The translations under genes and the position numbers were made by a program. From Tolypeutes matacus (Eukaryota > Chordata > Mammalia > Cingulata > Chlamyphoridae), in contig JAKSZT010033739.1 in NCBI GenBank assembly GCA_026826555.1, positions 1,386,613-1,450,612 of the forward strand: a stretch of DNA of 64,000 bases. Reading direction: 5' to 3'. The notes under the pieces were generated by a model. It saw only the letters and a list, made by a program, of their open reading frames with translations, was not told where the DNA came from and ran no database searches. Of the stretch, positions 37,801 through 49,350 are shown piece by piece; positions within the stretch are counted from its first letter, which is position 1, and every line of letters begins with the position of its first letter.

Positions 37801-38510
37801 TTGCAAATGTGGCTGCAGGCATGTCTTACCTGTGGTTCATTAAGGTGGAACCCCCAAACATTAAAGCTTCAGTGACCACAAAACTTTGATCTGTCCTGAC
37901 ACCTGTATTTACAGAAACTTTAGACCTGCTGCTCTAGTGGCAGGGCTGAGGTCTCCCAGCTTGGATTCTGCCCCACATACACCCAAATTTTTTGCCTCTT
38001 TTTCCTGCCATTAACCCACACCCAGGCCATTTATTTCTTCCCAATGTGAAGAATAATGTAGACTTGCCAAGAGCGGAACTAATAGGTGTGGAATAGTTGA
38101 TTAAGACAAGCTGTAATGAACATAGCAGTCAAATATTCAAGGGTTTCCTGCATGCATATAAGCAATAGGCTAAAAAGGGAAAGTGCTGACTCCCATTTTA
38201 CACGATTTTCCCAAGAAAATTGCTTTGTAAGCTCATATGTCTCAGTGCAGATGAAGGCAACTGTCTCGGTGATGCAGGAGCCCTTAACAAAAATTTACTG
38301 TCTGTTTATGTAAGTGGAGCCTGGGGGTTGGGGAACAATGGGGTGGGGAAGTATGGAAAAGAACTGAGAAATGATCCCACTTGAAAAATGTGCCTTCTGA
38401 ATTCTCCCACACCACACAGGAAGGTCTCAGCTTTGCCTGGGTCAACCCAGCTAATGGGCACTCACCAGTTCCAGGTAGCTGTAGACTGGTCCTCTTGCTC
38501 CCATTCTGTC
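34886..38510. other. Unassigned, fairly GC-rich sequence
   Basis: About 3.6 kb with clearly less A/T than the surrounding L1s and no L1, SINE or TIR signature I can recognise. Open frames up to 105 codons occur on both strands (for example 35,936-36,253 on - and 37,495-37,806 on -), but none resembles a known protein or has convincing exon borders. It may be unique intergenic DNA, a lost gene, or a decayed duplicate. Confidence 0.55.
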
Positions 38511-38935
38511 TTTTAAAGTGCACAAATCAGTGGATTTTTGTATAAGCACAAGGTTGTTCAATCATCACCACTATCTAGTACCAGGGTATTTTCATCAACT
38601 TAAAAGGAAACCCTGGACCCATAACAGTCATTTGCCCCCACTTCTTTTCCCTTATCCTTTAGTGACCTCTAATCTATTTTCTGTCTCTATGTGTTCACCT
38701 ACTCTGTACAGTTTACATAATTGTAGTCATACATATGTCTCTTTTGTCTCTTGCTTTTTCACTTAGCATAATATTTTCAAGGACTCTGATTGTTGCAAGT
38801 ATCAGTACTTCATTACTCTTTATGGCTGATAATATTCCATTATAAGGATTTACTGTATTTTAAAAATCCATTCCTCAGTTGATTAATATTTGGATCACTT
38901 GTTCATCTTGGTTGTTATGAATAATGCTACTTTAG
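38511..38935 (-). mobile_element. Old L1 3' UTR fragment
   Basis: On + it reads AAAGTGCACAAATCAGTGG, CAATCATCACCACTATCTAG and TTTTTCACTTAGCATAAT, the well-known antisense reading of old mammalian L1 (L1M-type) 3' ends. No coding part. Confidence 0.65.
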
Positions 38936-39079
38936 GTATTCTAGAAAAGGTTTTATGAGAAAGGCTGAATTAATTTTGCCACAATATTAGTCAAATGCTT
39001 GCAAACTAAATTTCAGTATAAGATCCTTATGTTTTTGACAATGATAAAACCATGAAAACAAAGTAAGCTCACAAATTTA

Positions 39080-39220
39080 AATGATTTCATTTGACAAATA
39101 TTTATTGATCATTTACTGCATATCTAGGGTCCTGGAGATACAACACTGAACTAAAGATAGATCTCCTTCCTTCTTGGCTTGCACTGGCCTGGGGGTGCAC
39201 ACAGTGAACAAGTAAAGAGA
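39080..39220. repeat. Possible LINE-2 remnant
   Basis: GACAAATATTTATTGATCAT with CTGGAGATACAACACTGAAC resembles the ancient L2 3' region seen across mammals. Too short and diverged for certainty. Confidence 0.35.
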
Positions 39221-39221
39221 C

Positions 39222-39356
39222 AGACTCCTTATCTATTTCTTTTCTCAGCTTACTTGATGTTTATATAGCTCTTCTTTCCCTAGTTTCCTAAGGTGGGGAT
39301 TAGACGATTGACTTACATCTCTTTTCCACTTTAATATATGTATTCAATGCTATAAA
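39222..39356 (-). mobile_element. Old L1 ORF2 fragment ending at gap 2
   Basis: On the - strand this reads GTCTAATCCCCACCTTAGG, then GAAACTAGGGAAAGAAGAGC, the ORF2 stretch directly downstream of the part at 11,495. Its last 47 bases (39,310-39,356) are identical to 11,495-11,541, so the two fragments join into one continuous L1 if the contig ends are overlapped. Confidence 0.65.
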
Positions 39357-39456
39357 NNNNNNNNNNNNNNNNNNNNNNNNNNNNNNNNNNNNNNNNNNNN
39401 NNNNNNNNNNNNNNNNNNNNNNNNNNNNNNNNNNNNNNNNNNNNNNNNNNNNNNNN
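39357..39456. other. Assembly gap 2 (100 N)
   Basis: Exactly 100 N. The left side is old L1, the right side is young minus-strand L1-C. Confidence 0.99.
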
Positions 39457-40086
39457 TTTGACAAGTATATGTCTTGGAGTTGGCCTGTTGGGATTTATAC
39501 TATTTGGGGTGCGCTGTGCTTCCTGGATCTGCACATCCTTCTCTCTCAATAGAGTTGAGAAGTTTTCAGCCATAACTTCCTATAACACTCCTTCTGTTCC
39601 CTTTCTCTTCTCTTCTCCTTCTGGGATGCCCATAATGCGTATGTTTGTGCGTCTTGCATTATCGGTTATTTCCCTGAGACCATACTGGATTTTTTCTATC
39701 TTTTTGTCTATCTTTTCTACAATCTCTTTGATTTCAACTGTATTGTCTTCCATATCACTAATTCTTTCCTCTGCCTGTTCAATTCTGCTGCCATTTGAGT
39801 TCAGTATCTTTTTCATTTCTTGACTTGTGTCTTTGTTCGCCATCATATCCATTACCTTTTTAGGTGTGTTAGCTATTTCTTCAGTATGTTCTCCCAGTGT
39901 CTTCTTTATATCCTTAATCTCTTCCTTCAGTTCTTTAAGTTGGTCCATGATATTTGTTTGGATAGCTTTGATTAGTTGTTCGATGTACTGCATTACTTCC
40001 TGGTTTTTATTTTGTGCACTGGACTGGTCCATGTTTTCCAGTTTTTCAGATTCATTTGTATTTTTCTGTTGCCCTCTGGTCATCAT
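39457..40086 (-). pseudogene. L1-C ORF1, one nonsense codon, cut by gap
   Basis: Starts MMTRGQQKNTNESEKLENM at 40,086. The coiled coil spans residues ~40-125 (LKELKEEIKDIKKTLGEHT, then RIEQAEERISDMEDN), followed by the RRM entry NIRIMGIPEGEE. The 168-codon frame ends at a TAG (39,580-39,582) where related copies have AAG. The same frame then stays open (AENFSTLLREKDVQIQEAQ, then NPNRPTPRHILVK) until the gap. With a single nonsense change in the visible part, it is the least decayed ORF1 here. Confidence 0.88.
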
Positions 40087-41860
40087 ATTTTCTTGATGGG
40101 TTTGTTCAGTTGATTAGCTTTTCTCTATGCTCTAGTATTTTATTTAATTGTTCGTTCTGCGTGTGAGTTAAGTTTTCTCTTTGGCAGTTTTTCTTCTTAT
40201 TTTATTTCCTTGCTTCTTTCTATGTTCCTTTGAAGGCAAAAGGTTAGGGCCAGAGGAATCAAAAGATGTAAGGAAGGCAGAAGGATAATAGAAATATTGA
40301 TAAAAGTTAGAAGAGGGGCAAAATGAGACTTAATGAGATGAATATTTAACTTGTGTAGGCAGTGTAGAGTACTAGGAACAAATATGGAGTTCCTACAATG
40401 GACTTGGTAAACAAATGGAGGAATATATATATATATATATAGTGATTTAGAAGGCTAGAATTATGAGGAGGGAGAGAAATAGTAGAGAAAGGTCTGAAAG
40501 GAAAAAATTAATACTAATAAAAAAAAAAGAAAAAAGAAGAAGAAGAAAACAAAATAGATGGGATAGAAATTGACACCCTTAAGTTGTGGGCCTATGAAAA
40601 AATGTTGTCTCTAAGAGCCACAACAGAAAACAGAAGGGAGAAACATGCAGGAAGGATAAGCGATAGTTTGTAACACAGAATCTATATATACAGCAAGTGG
40701 GAAATTACTGAATAAGAAGCCCAGCAAAGAAGCGACCAGCTGGCAGCACCTATTTAAAAAAAAATGGAAGAAAAAAGGAAGGTTGGAGGAAAATGGGAAT
40801 AATAGCAATATACCAGAAAGTAACAGAGAGAAACCAAAGATCCACACAGGCAAGCAGTCAACCGAGCTAAGGGGGGTTAATGATTCCCCTAGGGCTCACG
40901 TGGATCCTTCCTGCCTACTTGTGTTTATCAATGAATTTCCCCACAGGGTTCTAGATGCAGGTCCTGAAGCAGCTTTTAGCTATTAAACTAAATTAAAAAG
41001 AATTTATTTTTCATTTGTTTATGTGACCTCGCTTTTTTTTTTTTTTTTAGCCAAATGCAGGACCCAAAATAATTCCTCTTCTAGACCAACCCCCTTATGG
41101 AAGGGACCCTAGCTGGGCCCGTGGAAATTAATCAAGCACGTCCCACTTTCCGGACTCCCCAGGTTAGCTGAAGCTCTGATGTTAGTCAGTGAGGAGTGCT
41201 AAAGATGGCGGATTCTGCCCCTTCTGGCGCCGAACTCCAGCGTCACCAGGCTGCACAGTAAATCAGTTTGAGTGCAGATTTGCGTCTGCTCTCAGCCTGG
41301 TGCTGCTTCAGTTCGGCTATCTGCTCCCCAAAGCCACGGGGCGGTGCAAGCAGCTAGATCAATGTCTAAAAATATAAAATACTCTTCCCTGTCTTCCAAC
41401 CGAACCCTCCCTTCTTTGGGAAGTGTCCCTTCCTCCTGGCTCCGCAGCGGCCCGGGTCTTATCCCTGGGTGGCTAGGTAAATTAGCTGCGTTCCCTGACC
41501 AAAATACCCCCTCCGGTTCACCGGGTGTTGACTAGCTCGTTTGCTCTGTTCACACAAGGTCCAAGGGGCGCCAGGCAGCCAGCTCCCCAGAAAATAAAAC
41601 CCACAGCTCCAAATGGCCGTTTTATTTTTTTTTCCCTAACCGCGGGGCCCAGCGGCCTGTGCCAACCTCCACTGGCAGCCTCAAAACTCACGAATCTCCA
41701 CCGTTTGGTCCACGCCACTGATCCACGCAGATAGATGTCCCAAGCTTCTCACTCCAGGCGTGCACAGCACAGACCCCCGGGCAGGACCCCGTCCACAATC
41801 CGCCTTGCTCTGGGAGCTTGCAGTGTGCGCCCTCCTACACCAACACCATCTTGCCGCTCC
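39457..41860 (-). mobile_element. L1-C: 5' UTR and ORF1 of a young L1
   Basis: Reads 5' to 3' from about 41,857 (GGCAAGATGG box) leftward: a CpG-rich 5' UTR (41,050-41,857), the pyrimidine-rich leader, and ORF1 starting at 40,086. It is cut by gap 2 inside ORF1. The 5' UTR is closely alignable with L1-A (AAGCTCCCAGAGCAAGGCGG in both) and retains more CpG (for example AGCGGCCCGGGTC at 41,446), suggesting a young copy. The rest of the element is not in the assembly; a 52-base L1 3' UTR piece on the same strand sits at gap 1. Confidence 0.92.
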
Positions 41861-42177
41861 TCCCTCCCATTGTTTTTCACTTGCTCTCCGCTCTCTCTGT
41901 GTTCTTCTGTGTCTGATTGTCTTTCCTTTAGTCAGCATTAGGAACTGATCCTGGGACCTTCCAGAGTGGAGAGAAGCTGCTCAATCTCTTGTACCAACTC
42001 AGCTCCCTGATTTGCTGCATCTGTATTCTGTGTTTCTTTTTTGTTGTATCATCTTGCTGTACCAGATTTCCATGTGGCCCAGCGCTCTTTTCACCAGGAG
42101 GCCCTGGGGATTGAACCCTGGACCTCCTAGATGGTAGACAGGAGCCTAATCAATTGAGCCATATCTGCTTCCCCAAC
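41861..42177 (-). mobile_element. Full-length tRNA-derived (DAS-type) SINE
   Basis: On - it begins GGGGAAGCAGATATGGCTCA at 42,177 with an A box (TGGCTCAATTGA) and B box (GGTTCAATCCC), then a long non-tRNA body (AAATCAGGGAGCTGAG; CTCTGGAAGGTCCCAGGATC) and a purine-rich end toward 41,861. Such tRNA-Ala-derived SINEs are known from armadillos (DAS-SINEs). It abuts the 5' end of L1-C, so one of the two landed at the edge of the other. Confidence 0.82.
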
Positions 42178-45075
42178 AGATTTTATATAAAACTTCCTCT
42201 GTGTCAGAGACAGCAGTAAGCATAAAGTAACTATTAATTCACATTTAAACTTAGATTTATCACAAAAGGTGGTATATTTACCAATTCCTAAGTATCTTCT
42301 TTCTAAATTGGCCAGTTCTGACAAAGCACAGTTGTTGGCTTAAACGTTTGGACACTCTCCTCCTGATTGTCTTTCAGCTTGTCCCATAAACTTTCAGCTT
42401 GACTCTACGGTGTTCAAATTGTCCATCTAAATGTGTGCAGCTCTACCTACCATAGTTCTTTATAATTGCAAACACCCCCAAATATCAGGATAATGAAACT
42501 ATAACAGGACAGTTCTATAGCTTGCTCACTTTTAATTTTAAGGTAGGAAGTCTTGCTAAGGAGTGAGACCTGATTGAAGCAATTGCTCAGGAACTCAGAG
42601 ACCCACCAAATTGTAACATGACATCCTTAACTTGTGGACAGAAATATAGATTCAGAATGGGAGATTATGTGGGAATCCAGGTGGGGTATAATCTTATTGA
42701 CAAGGCCTGCAGGCAGCATAGGTTATAGTTGTGCACTTTCCATTTGGCATAATCCATCATATGGCCTTCCCTGCTATCAAGGGCCTGGAATGTATGTTAA
42801 CTGTCACCCCAGGAGGAAGATGAACAATAGGTGTGGGTGTGTTGAAAGGACATGTCTGCACACTAATACACTGTCACTTCTCTCTTATTGCACACACATA
42901 TACACAGTGACACTAACTCTTTTCTATGGCAAGATACCATCCAGAAGTTTGAAATATGTATATAATATTGTGAACACAGTAAGGCATTTGGGCAATGGTG
43001 TGTCCAGAGGTCAGTACTAGGGACTGTCCTATTTTCTGATTCATTTTCAATTGGGTAATGAATGGAAATGAACACTGGGAGTGTTTTCTGTGACACTGAG
43101 GCATTAATTGAGCTGCTTCTGGCTAATGTAGTGAAAAGTCTATGTAAAATTGGCAGCAAAACCATCCAAAATCTGAGAAGAATGAGGAGACTGGAGGCTA
43201 GGGCAGGTCAGTTTTACTGTGGTGCAAGTGTCCAGCAAGCATGGGGAGATGGAGTCAGGAGAACAGCTAGAGACATGGAGCCCATTTATAAAGCAGATCC
43301 CAATAAGATGGCAACAGGACTGTTGGAATAGCCCATCTGTGTCTGGGGATAGTGAGAAATAGCAAAGGGGGAATCCATGGGGTGCTCCCTGGAGTAGTGG
43401 AGACTACTAAATGCCTGTGGAGGGAGCAACAAGCAACCAGAGGCAGGGGGAACATATGATCATTCTGCTTCCAGGAGTGAAACCAGACGTTACCATGATG
43501 GGGAGGATGGGGCAGAGACAAGTTGGGGAGGGGAGCACAGGGGTGCAGACTGAGGACAGAGAGAAAAGGACATGGGTTTGATGCTCCAGAGCTTGTTACA
43601 AAGGGGCAGGCTAAGCAACTAAGGTCTCATAGCCTCATGCATGGGCATCCATCAATACATCAAAGATAAACTAAGAGTTTCTTCCCAAACTGACAAGATC
43701 CTAGAATGAAAAAAGAGATATGGGCTGCCCTAAGAGAGGAAGGCCTGGGTCCTGCCAGTAACCCCTCCTCCCCTCCCCTTCCCTGTCCTCCCTCCCCTGT
43801 AGCCTGGAGATTCCTGTCCTCATCCTGCAGCAGGAGCTTGGCCCAGTGCACAGAACACTCAGGAGTTTCCCCAGAACATTTAATTAACTTGAGCATGAAT
43901 CCATCATTTTCAAATAGTTTATCTATCTACTTCTCATGAGTATATTCACAAAATTTTAGGGGACATAAATAAAATTGAAGGCACTAACATTATTTTCAAA
44001 ATGAAAAATTCTCTCCTAAGTGCCAGTGCTGGAATGACTTTCTCCTGTTTTTGAATGAAAGAAGATAGCCAAGATTATCAATGATTATACATTCCTTATA
44101 TACATTATATACATTCCTTATATACATTATACATTCCTTACCATATATTGAAAAATCACTGTTTTGATGATGTTATTACATCAATTCAGCAGATTCTGAG
44201 GATAAAGGGGATCAAATAAATGCCAGCACTTGTTTATAATCAAATTGTAGCAAGTAAAAAAGAGAAACATGTGTTAGGAGGACGGAGAATAAATTACAAC
44301 TTCTATTTCCTAGGCTTGTGTGTCACAGAAAGAGCTGAGGTGTGACAGCCTTATGAGGTTCCTAATTCTGAACTCTTCATTAGATAGACATAAGCAGCAC
44401 TCAATGGCAGGGGCTGCTCAGGGTCTCCCAACATGAGGAAAACCCTGACTCTATTTATTAACAGCTGGTGTTGTCTGCAGACTCTGAGGTTTGCACGATC
44501 CATGTCTTCCCCACACTGAGCAGTTAGGTAAATCTTTGCTATTGTGATGGGGAAGCAGGGGTTAGTATGGGGAAAGGGACCATCTTAGTCTCTTACAATA
44601 TCTCTGTACAGGGAGAGGAATCAATGAAGTTGGGAGCACATGTCAGTACTTTACAGTTAACAATTCTTAATGAGACAGACAGTTTTAAGCAACAGCATAT
44701 AGCACAGGATCAAAGAATTATGTCATTGGTTAATGTGATCAATTAAATTTGTTTGTGGCCATATGTTTGATTTTATGTCATCAAAAAGAATAAATTAAAT
44801 CTTGTTTTCTTGTATTAAAAGAAATATGTACTGTTCTGGCCCAGAGAATGCACCTCTCATTCCTCCACATGCAGGGAAATAAAGCACCAGGGGCCCAGCT
44901 CTGTGCTCTGAGCTCATCCCCATGTTGGTGTGAAATGCAGGAGACTTGAGGGCTACTCTGAGCCAAGGACCAAGCTTGGGGGCAATCCTAAGGCAGACCA
45001 GGTCCTGGGAGACACAGGATTCATTTGATGTGAAATTTCAGCTGACTGGATCCCATAGCTTTGCTAAAACAGGGA
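42178..45075. other. Unassigned intergenic sequence
   Basis: About 2.9 kb without a gene I recognise. A phrase near 44,359-44,430 (CCTAATTCTGAACTCTTCAT, then GCACTCAATGGCAGGGGCT) resembles 51,482-51,550, which lies 3' of the V pseudogene, so part may be related V-segment flank. The open frames (up to 128 codons at 42,634) look accidental. Confidence 0.5.
44089..44147. repeat. Short tandem repeat
   Basis: About 2.7 imperfect copies of a ~22-base unit built around TACATTCCTTATATACATTA. Confidence 0.85.
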
Positions 45076-48000
45076 AGAATAAAATGGATTATGGAAAAAA
45101 ACAGTAAGAGTTTTACTTCCTCTTTTCCTATTTGGATGACTTTAAATTTTTTTCTTGTCTAATTTCCCTAGCTAGAACTTCTAGTACAATGTTGAATAAT
45201 AATGGTGTTTGTGGGCATCCTTGTCTTGTTCCCGATCTTAGAGGGAAAACTTTCAGCCTTTCACCATTAAGTATGATGTTGGTTGTGGGTTTTTCATATA
45301 TGTATGCCTTTTATCATATTGAGGAATTTTCCTTTATTCCTATCTATGGAAGTGTTTTTATCAAAAAAAACAGTGCTGGATTTTGTCAAATGCCTGTACT
45401 GCATCTATTGAGATAATCATGTTTTTTTTTCCTTCAATTTGTTAATGTGGTTTTATACATTGATTGATTTTCTTATGTTGAACCAGCCTTGCATACCAGG
45501 AATAAATCCCACTTTGTTGTGATGTATAAGTCTTTTGACATGCTGTTGGATTAAATTTGCAAGTATTTTGTTGAGATTTTTTCCATCTATGTTCATTAGA
45601 GAGATTGGTCTGTAATTTTCTTTTCTTGTGGAATCTTTATCTGGCTTTGGTATTAGGGTGATGTTGGCTTCATAAAATGTGTTGGGTAAATTTCCCTCCT
45701 TGTCAATTTTTTGGAAGAGTTTAAACAGGATTGGTGTTAATTCTTTTCAAAATGCTTGGTAGAATTCACCTGTGAAGTCATCTGGTCCTGGACTTTTCTT
45801 TGCTGGGAGATTTTTGATGACAGATTCAATCTCCTTCAATGTGATTGCTTTGTTAAGTTCTTGTATTTCTTGTAGCGTCATTGTAGGTTGTTTGTGCATT
45901 TATAGAAATTAGTCCATTTCATCTAGGTTGTCTGGTTAGTTGGCATATAGTTTCTCATAATACCCTCTTATGATTCTTTTTATTTCTGTGAGGTCATTTG
46001 TTTCTGATTGTAGTTATTTGCATCTTTTCTCTTTTTTTCTTTGTTAGTCTAGCTAGGTGTTTGTCAATTTTATTGATCTTCTCAAATAACCAGCTTTTGG
46101 TTTTGTTGATTTTCTCTATTGTATTTCTGTTCTCATTTTCATTTATTTCTGCTCTAATCTTTATTATTTCTTTCCTTCTGCTTGCTTTGGGATTGGTTTG
46201 CTGTTATTTTCTAGTTTCTCTAGTTGTTCAGTTAAATCTTTGAATTTAGCTCTTTCTTGTTTTTTTAATATAGACATTTAGGGCTATAAATTTCCCTCTC
46301 AAGACTGCCTTCGTTGTATCCCAGAAGTTTTGACAAATTGTGTTCTCATTTTCATTTGTTTCAATATATTTACTGATTTCACTTGCAATTTCTTCTTTGA
46401 CCCACCGATTATTTAGGAATGTGTTGTTCAGTCTCCACACATTTGCAAATTTACTTTTTTCCTGTCTATTATTGATTTCTAGTTTCATTCCATTATGATC
46501 TGAGAAGGTGCTTTGTATAATTTCAATCTTTTTAATATTCGTTGAGAGCTGAATTGTGACCTAATGTGGTCTATCCTGGAGAATGATCCATGGGCACTTA
46601 AGAATGTGTAACCCATTGAGTTTGACTGTTAGGTCTAACTTTTTTTATCATATTGTTCAAGTTCTCAGTTTCTTTGTTGATCTTCTGTCTTGTTGTTCTA
46701 TCTAATGATGTGAGAGGGGTGTTGAAGTCTCCAATGATTTTTGTAGAAATGTCTATTTCTCCCTTCAGCTTTGCCAGAGTTTGTCTTATATATTTTGGGG
46801 CACCCTGGTTAGGTGCATAGATATTTATGACTGTCAAATCTTCCTGGTGGATCATCCCTTTTATTATTATATAATGACCTTATGTATCTCTTATAACTTT
46901 TTAGCATTTAAAGTCTGTTTTGTCTGATATTAGTATAGCTACCCTGTTCTTTTCTGGTTACTATTCACATGGAGTATCTTTTCCAAGCCTTTCACTTTCA
47001 GCCGGTTTGTATCCCTGGGTCTAAGGTGAGTTTCTTGTAAGCAGCATATGATGGCTCATGTTTTTTTATCCATTCTATCAGCCTTTATCTTTTTATTGGG
47101 GAGTTTAATCCATTCACATTCAATGATATTACTGTAAATGCACTATTTACTTCCTCCATTTTATTCTTTGGTTTTCACATGTCATCTTGGCTTTGTCTCT
47201 CTTTTTACTCTTTTGGTTATCCTTTCTGCTATTCTTTCTTCTATTCTCTCCTCCAGGCCTCTCTTTCCTGTCTTTTTCTTTCAGGTTATAAGGCTTACTT
47301 CAATATTTCCTGCAAAGTTGTATTCTTTTTTGAAAACTCTCTTAGTTTCTGTTTGTGAATATTTTATACTCACCTTCATATTTGAAGAGCAGTTTTGCAG
47401 GATAAAGAATTCTCAGCAGGCAGTTTTTCTCGTTCATTTTCTTAATTGTATCCTACCACTGTCTTCTCACCACCATTGTTTCTGAAGAGAAAACTGCACT
47501 AAGTTTTACTGGACATCCCTTGTACCTGATTATTTCTCTCTTGCGGCTCTGGGAATTTTCTCTTTATCTTTGACATTTGACATTCTGAGTAGTATGTGTC
47601 TTGGTGTAGATCTATTTGGATTTATTCTGATTGGGGTACAGTGTACTTCTTGGACATGTAAGTTCATTTCCTTCATGAGAGTTGAGAAGTTTTCAGCTAT
47701 TATTTCCTCAAATACGCTTCTGCCCCCTTTCCCTTCTCTTCCCCTTCTGGATCTCCCATGACACATACGTTGTCACATTTTGTGTTGTCATTCAACTCTC
47801 TGAGCCCATGCTCAATTTTTTCCATTCTTTTCTTTCTTCAATTTTAGCTGTTCTGTCTTTGGTATCACTTATTCTTTCTTCTATCATTTTGAGTCTTCTG
47901 TTGTATGCTTCAAATGTGTTTTTGACCTCACCTATTGTGTCTTTCCTTCCCATGAGCTGTTACTTTTCCCTTCAGGATTTCAAATTCTCCTCTGTATTTG

Positions 48001-49350
48001 CTCAATGTCTTTTTGATGTCATTTATCTCTTTAACTATATTGTCTTTCAACCATTTAATTTGGTTTTTGTAAATTTGTACTCATCTCACTGATTAGTTCT
48101 CTCAAATTCTTCACCTCTTCTGGGACTTTGATGTATTCCTTTCCTTGAACCATGTCTTCTATTTTCTTAGTATGGCTTGTAATTTTTTTGCTGGTGTTTA
48201 AGCATCTGGTTAGGATGCAGTTTACTCAGGTGCTCAATCTCTTTTTCTTTTATAGGGATTTAGCAGCAGGATGCTGAGTTACCACAGCTCTTTGATTTTT
48301 AGTTCTACCTGGATTGTTAGGATTGTCCTTATGGTTGCTTCAAAACTGAGCACTGGACCCAGTAATTGGTTATAGAGTCACTTCCTAAGGCCTTGGGCAG
48401 GGAGGCTATAGAGGCCAGGAAAAGCCTCTCCTACTTATTTTTAAATTTCTTATATACACTTCCTTGGTCTGCCAGGATATGGCACTCTTTGGCAGCTCTC
48501 AATTCAATGCCTGGTCAGAATGTATTTGTTTTGACACAGACGAGATCAATGTGACAGAGCTTCCTGTCCGGATGCTAAGAGTCTTGTAATTCAAACTCTC
48601 TGAGACAGTTCACCTGTCTTCTCTGGCAGCCCCCTCCATTGTTCCAGCTAGGAAATATTTCCACTCCCCTCCGAGTCCTCAACAATCTGTTCCTGTTAGT
48701 AGAACAGGAGATTGGGGGTTTTATATATTTTTAACCCCTAGTAGGTTTCAAGGCAAACAATGGCACAACCCCACTTGGCCTGGAAGTGCTCTCAGGACAG
48801 GGCAGACCAAACCTGTGAGTCAAAAGGTGAGTCAGCCCAAGCTTTCCCTCCACTCTCCTGTGGAGTCCTCAACAATTAATCCAGGCTAGAAGAGAGGGAG
48901 ATTGTGAGTGTCGGATTACTCCAGTCTTTCACTGGCTCCCATGGCAAACCACCGTGTGGTCCCACCTGGCCTGGAAGGGCCTGTGTACACTGCAGCCCAA
49001 ATTTGTGTGTCAGAACCTGAGTCAGCCTTAGGCTGTGTCCCTCTCTCTCCCCTTTTCTGGGGTGGTAGATCCCTTGAGTCTTCTTTGTCTGTATTCACAG
49101 GCCAAGAGTCCCAAGAATTCTAAAGAGTCTTTAATGTGGGGGAGGGTGCTGGCAGCAGCAGCTACTGCTGGTTCCAACTCATGGTTCTTCTTTGCAATTT
49201 CCCTCCTTTGTCCCTCTCTCCTCTGGATGGTATGCAGACTTCACCTGCTGTCCTAAACCCTAGAAGATCTTTTTTGGGGCTGTTTCAGCCTGTCTTCTAC
49301 CTATTTTTCTGGAGAAGAGATTCCCGTGTCTTGATAGTCTGCCATCTTCC
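45076..49350 (-). mobile_element. Old L1, 5' UTR to reverse transcriptase
   Basis: Element start at about 49,348 (GGAAGATGGCAG on -), 5' UTR to ~48,300, ORF1 remnants 47,530-48,150 (AENFSTLMKEMNLHVQEVH, then NPNRSTPRHILLRMSN), then ORF2 from ~47,000. Readable ORF2 parts: INIYAPNQGAPKYIRQ and IGDFNTPLTSLDRTTRQK (46,700-46,850), KFANVWRLNNTFLNN (46,440), and the catalytic region near 45,180-45,420. It is cut just past the RT palm at 45,076. The 5' UTR differs from L1-A/B/C and looks like an older, broadly mammalian type. Confidence 0.87.

Noticed and set aside
42895..42930. Possible second recombination signal (CACAGTG near 42,905)
   Set aside because: No nonamer at 12 or 23 bases and no V-like coding sequence on either side.
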